Source: an uncultured Bacilli bacterium
Lineage (GTDB): Bacteria > Bacillota_I > Bacilli_A > RF39 > UBA660
DNA: 37,645 nt
Direction of reading: 5' to 3'
Assembly (NCBI GenBank): GCA_944331915.1
Contig: CALVIR010000009.1
Coordinates: forward strand, 1-37,645
Numbering within the stretch: the stretch's first letter is position 1; every line of letters starts with the position of its first letter. The notes beneath the pieces were generated by a model, which saw nothing but the letters and a program-made list of their open reading frames with translations, searched no databases and was not told the origin of the DNA. Below are positions 32,773 to 37,645 of this stretch, piece by piece. Made by a program: the position numbers and the translations under genes.

Positions 32773-33042
32773 ATGGCTTTAACAAAGAGTGAAAAAGAAA
32801 AATTAGTTAAAGAATTCGGTAAAGATGCTAATGATACTGGATCTGTTGAGGTACAAATTGCTATTTTAACAAAAGAAATAGAGAATTTAACAGCTCATTT
32901 AAAAGAACATATCCATGATCATCATTCACGTCGTGGTCTTTTAATGAAAGTTGGAAGACGCCGTAATATGCTTAATTATTTAGCAAGAACTGATATTACT
33001 AGATATCGTGAAGTTGTTAAAAAATTAGGATTAAGAAAATAG
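32773..33042 (+). CDS. rpsO: 30S ribosomal protein S15
   Basis: S15 binds the central domain of 16S rRNA early in 30S assembly. The 89 residues match throughout, with the rRNA-binding '[20 protein letters not shown]', '[20 protein letters not shown]' and '[18 protein letters not shown]'. It has its own promoter and leader, and a terminator directly overlaps the stop codon. Confidence 0.98.
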   Translation: MALTKSEKEKLVKEFGKDANDTGSVEVQIAILTKEIENLTAHLKEHIHDHHSRRGLLMKVGRRRNMLNYLARTDITRYREVVKKLGLRK

Positions 33043-33066
33043 AGCTCATAAAGAGTTCTTTTTCTT
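33041..33066 (+). terminator. Terminator after rpsO
   Basis: AGAGCTC (33041-33047) pairs with GAGTTCT (33053-33059, one G-T), followed by T's. Confidence 0.8.
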
Positions 33067-33070
33067 TCGT

Positions 33071-33088
33071 TAAAACCTAAGAAAGAGT
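33071..33088 (+). repeat. 18-bp direct repeat, left copy
   Basis: TAAAACCTAAGAAAGAGT is repeated exactly at 33328-33345, flanking the nested inverted-repeat element. Confidence 0.85.
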
Positions 33089-33096
33089 GTTAAACA

Positions 33097-33295
33097 TTAG
33101 TTAAAATGTCACCGATTTTATAGTATAATTTCTTTATAATTCCTCATTGACAACAGGGACCCAGTAAAAACTCTTTTGAAGTGCGTAATATCTTAAAAAT
33201 AAGATATTACAGCAAGTATGACGAGTTATTACTGCCTATTATCAATGATTTGCTTATAAAGAAATTATAAAACTTAGTGGTGACATTTTAACTAA
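33097..33295. repeat. Nested inverted-repeat element (MITE-like or structured RNA)
   Basis: Five concentric inverted repeats are seen. TTAGTTAAAATGTCACC 33097-33113 / 33279-33295 is a perfect 17. TATAATTTCTTTATAA 33124-33139 / 33254-33269 is a perfect 16. TCATTGA 33144-33150 / 33242-33248 is a perfect 7. CAGTAAAAACTC 33162-33173 / 33223-33234 has 11 of 12. GTAATATCTTA 33185-33195 / 33200-33210 is a perfect 11 with an AAAA loop. The outer end is repeated directly at 33302-33314, as happens at ends of some IS21-like elements. No coding frame is present. It fills most of the 417-base gap between rpsO and pnp; the rest (33346-33459) shows only T-rich sequence and the pnp ribosome site. Confidence 0.8.
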
Positions 33296-33327
33296 AGATA
33301 TGGTGACATTTTAAAAAAGGATTAACA

Positions 33328-33345
33328 TAAAACCTAAGAAAGAGT
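33328..33345 (+). repeat. 18-bp direct repeat, right copy
   Basis: Exact second copy of 33071-33088; see the nested element between them. Confidence 0.85.
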
Positions 33346-33459
33346 AGAATTTTTTTTCTTTTTCTGTTATTCTATTAGTAGCTTTACGTTTTTATAGGTT
33401 TATGGATTAAAAAAGAACGGATAAGAATGGTTTAATGTGTATAGAAAGAAGGAAATGTA

Positions 33460-35613
33460 ATGGTTAAGAAAGTGTTTGAATATGATTTTTATGGAAAGAA
33501 GATAGTGGTTGAACATGGAGAATTAGCGAAACAAGCGAGTGGGTCTGTTTTAGTTAGATATAATGATACAGTTATCTTGACAGCGACAGTTATTAATAAA
33601 AAAGCTAATTTATTAAGTGATTTTTTTCCATTAACAGTTAACTATCAAGAAAAACTTTATTCAGTAGGGAAAATACCTGGTGGTTTTATTAAACGGGAGG
33701 GACGACCTACAGAAGCGGCTACTTTAGCAGCGAGAATGATTGATCGACCTATGCGTCCTTTATTTAAAGAAGACTTTAAAAATGAGGTGCAAGTTATTAA
33801 TACAGTTTTATCAGTTGATCAAGATTGTTCTCCAGAACTTACAGCTCTTTTAGGTTCATCAGTAGCGACAATGATATCAGGAGCTCCTTTTGAAGGACCT
33901 ATTGCAGGAGTTAAAGTTGGCTATGTTGATGGAGAATATATCATTAATCCTGATGCTTCTCAATTAGAAAAAAGCAGTTTAGATCTTACAGTGGCAGGTA
34001 CAATAGATGCGATTAATATGGTTGAAGCTGGAGCTAAAGAGGTTAGTGAAAGTATAATGCTAGAAGGATTAATGAAAGGTCATGAAGCTGTTAAAGAACT
34101 ATGTAAATGGCAGAAAGAAATTATTGAAGAGATTGGTGTTACTCCTTTTGAATATGAGAGTTTAACAATAGAAGATTCTTTAGTTAAAGAGGTAACAGCT
34201 TTAGTAGAAACTAAACTTGATCAAGCTTTAAGAATTAAAGAGAAATTAGAGCGGTATGCAGCAATAGATAAGATAAAAGAAGAGGTAATAGAACAGTATA
34301 AGGAAAATAATAAAGATAAAGAAGAAGATGAGGTTAACCTTTTACTTGTAAAAGTAGCTAAGATAATGGAAGATGTTGAGTACCGATTATTTAGAAATAT
34401 TGTTGTTAAAGAAAAAACAAGAGCTGATGGAAGAAGAATGGACGAGATTAGACCGTTATCTACGGCTATAGATTTATTACCTAGAACTCATGGTTCAGCA
34501 TTATTTACTCGTGGGGAAACACAATGCTTATCCGTAACAACTTTAGGAGCTTTAGGAGAACATCAGATTCTTGATGGCCTTAGTTTAGAAGATGAAAAAA
34601 GATTTATGTTGCATTATAACTTTCCTCAATTTTCAGTAGGAGAAACAGGAAGATATGGAGCTCCAGGAAGAAGAGAGATTGGTCATGGGGCTTTAGGAGA
34701 AAGAGCTTTATTACAAGTAATACCTAGTGAAGATGAATTTCCATATACTATTAGAGTAGTTTCTGAAATATTAGAAAGTAATGGTAGTAGTTCACAAGCA
34801 TCTATTTGTGCTGGTTGTATGAGTTTGATGGCAGCAGGTGTTCCTATTAAAGCTCCAGTTGCCGGTATTGCGATGGGACTTATTACTAGTGATGATGACT
34901 ATACAATTTTAACTGATATCGCTGGAATGGAAGATCATTTAGGAGATATGGACTTTAAAGTAGCAGGAACTCGTGATGGTATCTGTGCTTTACAAATGGA
35001 TATTAAAATTAAAGGGGTAACAAGGGAAATACTTGGTGAAGCTTTAGAACAAGCTAAAAAGGCTAGATTAGAAATACTTGATGTTATTAAAAAACAAATT
35101 AGCAAGCCAAGAAGCGAGGTTTCTAAATATGCTCCTAAGACTAAAGTTTTCTATATTTCCCCTCATAAAATAAGAGATGTTATTGGTAAAGGCGGAGAGA
35201 TGATTACAAAAATTATCTGTGAAGCTAGTAATGTTACAGATGTTAATAATATTAATGCTGTTAAAGTAGATTTAGAAGATGATGGTAGAGTAATCGTTTA
35301 CCATACTGATAGTGAGGTAATTGAGAAAACTGTTAAAATGATTCAAGATGTAGCAAGAGAAATAGAAATAGGTAAAACTTATGAAGCTAAAGTCGTTGCA
35401 GTTCATGATTTTGGTTGCTTTGTAGAACTTTGGCCAGGCTGTGAAGGATTGGTTCATGTTTCGCAATTAGATACTAAACGAGTAGAAAAAGCAGAAGATG
35501 TTGTAAAAGTAGGAGATACAATTCTTGTAAAAGCAATGGGTCTTGATAAAAAAGGTAAACAAAATTTCTCTCGAAAAGAGGTATTGTTAGAGAAAAAGAA
35601 GAAGAGTGAATAA
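33460..35613 (+). CDS. pnp: Polyribonucleotide nucleotidyltransferase (PNPase)
   Basis: PNPase degrades RNA 3' to 5' using phosphate and is a core of the RNA degradosome. Two RNase PH domains ('PGGFIKREGRPTEAATLAAR' in the first, 'LPRTHGSALFTRGETQCL' and 'GRREIGHGALGERAL' in the second) are joined by a helical linker. KH ('KIRDVIGKGGEMITKI') and S1 ('AKVVAVHDFGCFVELWPG') domains follow. The 717 residues are of normal length. rpsO-pnp order is widely conserved. AAGAAGG precedes the ATG and no clear promoter is seen just upstream, apart from a weak TTAAAA-17-TATAAT inside the inverted-repeat element (33101-33129). Confidence 0.98.
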   Translation: MVKKVFEYDFYGKKIVVEHGELAKQASGSVLVRYNDTVILTATVINKKANLLSDFFPLTVNYQEKLYSVGKIPGGFIKREGRPTEAATLAARMIDRPMRPLFKEDFKNEVQVINTVLSVDQDCSPELTALLGSSVATMISGAPFEGPIAGVKVGYVDGEYIINPDASQLEKSSLDLTVAGTIDAINMVEAGAKEVSESIMLEGLMKGHEAVKELCKWQKEIIEEIGVTPFEYESLTIEDSLVKEVTALVETKLDQALRIKEKLERYAAIDKIKEEVIEQYKENNKDKEEDEVNLLLVKVAKIMEDVEYRLFRNIVVKEKTRADGRRMDEIRPLSTAIDLLPRTHGSALFTRGETQCLSVTTLGALGEHQILDGLSLEDEKRFMLHYNFPQFSVGETGRYGAPGRREIGHGALGERALLQVIPSEDEFPYTIRVVSEILESNGSSSQASICAGCMSLMAAGVPIKAPVAGIAMGLITSDDDYTILTDIAGMEDHLGDMDFKVAGTRDGICALQMDIKIKGVTREILGEALEQAKKARLEILDVIKKQISKPRSEVSKYAPKTKVFYISPHKIRDVIGKGGEMITKIICEASNVTDVNNINAVKVDLEDDGRVIVYHTDSEVIEKTVKMIQDVAREIEIGKTYEAKVVAVHDFGCFVELWPGCEGLVHVSQLDTKRVEKAEDVVKVGDTILVKAMGLDKKGKQNFSRKEVLLEKKKKSE

Positions 35614-35628
35614 AACTCTTTTTTCTTT
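35602..35628 (+). terminator. Terminator after pnp
   Basis: AAGAGT (35602-35607) pairs with ACTCTT (35615-35620), followed by a long T-run; the stop codon is in the loop. Confidence 0.7.
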
Positions 35629-35700
35629 TCTAAAATAAGACTAGGAAAATTTGCCAAAAAGATATAAAATAAAATTAAGAGTTTTAGTGAGGTGACTAAT

Positions 35701-36480
35701 ATGGGAAAATACAATTTAGTGGGATCTTATTATGATAAATATAGTAAAGGACATAAATATAAAAGTGAAGAGATTATAAAAATAGATAATCAAGATTTAA
35801 CAACTCTTGAAAGTATTGATTATGTAACCGCAGGATATTCTGGTTTTACCTCTTTTAGTGCTTCTTTAGCGCCTTTTTATCAAGATAAAAATACTTTTTC
35901 AATTAGGGGAATAACAAGTAAAGGAGAATACTTTTATAAAAGTGTTATCTATGATAATAAACCTTTACAAGAACTTATTAAATCTATCAAGCCAAAGACA
36001 ATATATACTACTAATGGGTACCGGAGTATTAAGAAAATAACTGGTAATACAGCTTTGTTTACTAGTAACTTTAAAGAGTTTAAAACTTTGGTAGCTGATA
36101 AAAATGAAGATGCTCTTAAAATTATTTTTGGTGAGAAAAGTGACTTTTCCTTCTTTTTACATCAATATTTATCTAGTGCTAAAGAAGAAGATGCTATTCT
36201 TGAAGAAGATAGAGCCTTAGAAGAGAATTTTCGTAATTATGAGGTGTTTAGACGTTTTTTAACTAATAAAGGAAAAATAAATTGTCAAAATTTAAAAATT
36301 AGAGATTCTGTTACTGTCTTTAGTGATTATAAAGCTAAACCTACACCTAATATGACAGTTTCTTTTGTTAGTTCTACTACAGATGATGAATATGATCCAG
36401 ATGAATATGCCTTTTATGATGAAAAAGAAATGGAAATGATGGCTGGAGGAGAGGGTAATTTCTATGGACGTAGAAGATAG
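35701..36480 (+). CDS. Unknown protein upstream of a Xer-type recombinase
   Basis: This roughly 259-residue protein is not recognised. It has no membrane segment. It starts MGKYNLVGSYYDKYSKGHKY, is rich in tyrosine and phenylalanine, and ends with an acidic stretch ('DDEYDPDEYAFYDEKEMEMM') and a basic tip (GRRR). ATG 35701 is chosen because GAGGTGA (35689-35695) lies five bases upstream; GTG 35692 is inside that site. It overlaps the recombinase gene by 17 bases, which suggests co-expression, though no functional link can be read from the sequence. Confidence 0.6.
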   Translation: MGKYNLVGSYYDKYSKGHKYKSEEIIKIDNQDLTTLESIDYVTAGYSGFTSFSASLAPFYQDKNTFSIRGITSKGEYFYKSVIYDNKPLQELIKSIKPKTIYTTNGYRSIKKITGNTALFTSNFKEFKTLVADKNEDALKIIFGEKSDFSFFLHQYLSSAKEEDAILEEDRALEENFRNYEVFRRFLTNKGKINCQNLKIRDSVTVFSDYKAKPTPNMTVSFVSSTTDDEYDPDEYAFYDEKEMEMMAGGEGNFYGRRR

Positions 36481-37357
36481 TAACTTAAGAAAATATCTTG
36501 AGTACTTAGAATATCAAAGACATTATTCAAGATATACGATTGATAGTTATTATAATGATATTATAGAGTTTTTGACTTACTTGGAAAAAGAAGAGCTAAA
36601 CTATTTAAATTTAGAATATAGTGATATTAGACTTTACTTAATGTACTTAAGAGAAGAAAAGCAAGAGAAATCCACCTCTATATCTCGTAAACTTAGTAGT
36701 TTAAGAAGCTATTATAATTTTTTAGAAAATAATAAATTAGTTAAGAGTAATCTTTTTTCTTTGATAACCTCACCAAAGAAAGAACAGAGACTACCACGTT
36801 ATTTTGAATATAATGAATTAGAAGAATTATTTAATGTTCCTGATTTGAAAACTGTCTTAGGAATTAGAGATAGACTGATTATAGAGATTTTATATGCGAC
36901 AGGGATAAGAGTGGGGGAATTAGTTAATATTAAGATTAAAGATATTAATAAGAGTGAGAGAACTATTTTAATTCATGGTAAAGGTAGTAAAGAAAGAATT
37001 GCTAATTATGGTGAGTATGCTAGTGATATTTTAAAACTTTATTTAAGTGATTCTTATCCTAGTTTAAATAAGTATCATAGTGAGTATTTGATTCTAAATA
37101 ATCAAGGAAGAAAGATAACTGAAAGAGGAATTAGATATATATTAACTAATATGATTAAGAAAACATCTATTCATAAGAATATATCTCCTCATATGTTAAG
37201 ACATTCTTTTGCAACCCATTTACTTAATGAAGGTTGTGATATTTTATCAGTTAAAGAATTATTAGGTCATGAAAGTATATCTTCAACGCAAATATATACA
37301 CATATTACTAATGATAAATTAAAAGAAATTTATTTACATAGTTTTCCTAGAAAATAG
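36464..37357 (+). CDS. Tyrosine recombinase of the XerC/XerD type
   Basis: Xer recombinases resolve chromosome dimers at dif with FtsK. The 297-residue protein has an N-terminal SAM-like DNA-binding domain ('YLEYLEYQRHYSRYTIDSYY') and a complete C-terminal catalytic domain. The catalytic residues are R149 ('ATGIRVGEL'), K173 ('HGKGSKER'), H243-x-x-R246 ('HMLRHSFATHLL'), H269 ('LGHES') and Y278 ('QIYTH'). The length fits XerC/XerD rather than an element integrase, and no attachment site is seen nearby. Whether it is XerC or XerD cannot be settled here. ATG 36464 has GGAGGAGAGGG eight bases upstream. Confidence 0.9.
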   Translation: MDVEDSNLRKYLEYLEYQRHYSRYTIDSYYNDIIEFLTYLEKEELNYLNLEYSDIRLYLMYLREEKQEKSTSISRKLSSLRSYYNFLENNKLVKSNLFSLITSPKKEQRLPRYFEYNELEELFNVPDLKTVLGIRDRLIIEILYATGIRVGELVNIKIKDINKSERTILIHGKGSKERIANYGEYASDILKLYLSDSYPSLNKYHSEYLILNNQGRKITERGIRYILTNMIKKTSIHKNISPHMLRHSFATHLLNEGCDILSVKELLGHESISSTQIYTHITNDKLKEIYLHSFPRK

Positions 37358-37367
37358 TTTTTACTAA

Positions 37368-37398
37368 AAAAGAGCAATTAAACAAAGATTGCTCTTTT
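37368..37398. terminator. Bidirectional terminator
   Basis: AAAAGAGCAAT (37368-37378) and ATTGCTCTTTT (37388-37398) form a perfect 11-bp stem with a 9-base loop between the convergent recombinase and Rpn-type genes. Confidence 0.85.
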
Positions 37399-37645
37399 AT
37401 ACTTTATTAAGTAAATTTTCTAGTTCTTGGGTACTAAGTCCTGTGTTTTTAGATACCATTTCAATTGATAGACCATCTTTAAGAAAGTTTTTAGCAATAG
37501 TGATTCTTTCTTCTTTTTTTCCATCATCATGAGCGAATTTTAACATTTTCTTCTGCATTATTTCATTGTCATAAACAGCACCTAATTCATCATTAATGGC
37601 AAGTCTTTCTAATTCATCCAACACCTTTAAAGCCTCCTTTTCATC
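37397..37645 (-). CDS. C-terminal end of an Rpn/PD-(D/E)XK nuclease family protein, 5' end outside window
   Basis: The frame is open to the window edge, giving about 82 residues. 'LERLAINDELGAVYDNEIMQ' followed by 'GKKEERITIAKNFLKDGLS' and a short helix-turn-helix-like end ('SKNTGLSTQELENLL') is the typical tail of Rpn-family recombination-promoting nucleases (formerly PDDEXK transposase-like). The catalytic domain is outside the window. This family is abundant and repeated in gut Firmicutes genomes. Confidence 0.7.
   Translation of the reverse strand, partial: DEKEALKVLDELERLAINDELGAVYDNEIMQKKMLKFAHDDGKKEERITIAKNFLKDGLSIEMVSKNTGLSTQELENLLNKV

Noticed and set aside
33097-33295. CRISPR array or attachment site.
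   Set aside because: The repeats are inverted and nested, each present once per arm, with no regular spacers and no cas genes.
36464-37357. Tyrosine recombinase as integrase of a second mobile element.
   Set aside because: Length and motifs fit XerC/XerD, neighbours are not phage-like, and no att repeats or tRNA gene are nearby.

Overview
The window is AT-rich chromosomal DNA from a low-GC Firmicute/Bacilli-type bacterium. Gene order (ftsI/spoVD-mraY-ftsW; rimP-nusA-ylxR-infB-rbfA-truB-rpsO-pnp), TTGACA/TATAAT-type promoters, strong AGGAGG ribosome binding sites and T-tailed hairpin terminators all point to this group. Short or reduced proteins (86-residue RimP, 981-residue SMC), CotJ proteins and large lysine/asparagine-rich surface proteins suggest an uncultured gut lineage related to Erysipelotrichia/RF39. 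That placement is inference. The code is standard: every recognised gene stays open under it, and TGA ends rbfA in an ATGA overlap.

Layout. (1) 1-3132: the last part of a large serine recombinase runs into the 3' part of a penicillin-binding protein gene, so the window starts at the end of an integrated element lodged inside a dcw-cluster PBP gene; mraY and ftsW follow. (2) 3225-5718: accessory genes, including an ORF6N protein, a decayed second ORF6N copy, a membrane-anchored unknown protein and a DUF2798 membrane protein. (3) 5927-11869: NfeD plus SPFH pair, a HipA-like kinase-fold protein, and an ABC transporter of the MacB/FtsX type. (4) 11870-13336: a probable structured RNA, then CotJB (with a CotJA-like N-terminus) and CotJC. 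(5) 13478-16423: smc. (6) 16424-20467: two paralogous surface-protein cassettes. Each begins with the same leader: a 16-codon peptide ORF containing a run of nine G, then an intrinsic terminator, then a membrane-anchored surface protein. The second protein gene carries an in-frame TGA and ends in a C-type-lectin/FGE-like domain whose last segment looks like the variable region of a diversity-generating retroelement. (7) 20508-25195: CPBP protease (minus strand), then rimP-nusA-ylxR-infB. (8) 25254-30043: sbcD-sbcC and an unknown internally duplicated protein, placed between infB and rbfA. (9) 30113-35613: rbfA, an unusual M15-peptidase/TruB fusion, an unknown gene, rpsO with a structured leader, a nested inverted-repeat element, and pnp. 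(10) 35701-37645: unknown gene, a Xer-type recombinase, and the end of an Rpn-family nuclease on the minus strand.

How it fits together. Most of the window is housekeeping (peptidoglycan synthesis and division, transcription/translation factors, DNA repair and chromosome segregation). The parts most worth attention are the element junction inside the PBP gene, the poly-G leader cassettes with the retroelement-like variable region, the M15-TruB fusion, the structured RNA before cotJB, and the nested inverted-repeat element between rpsO and pnp.
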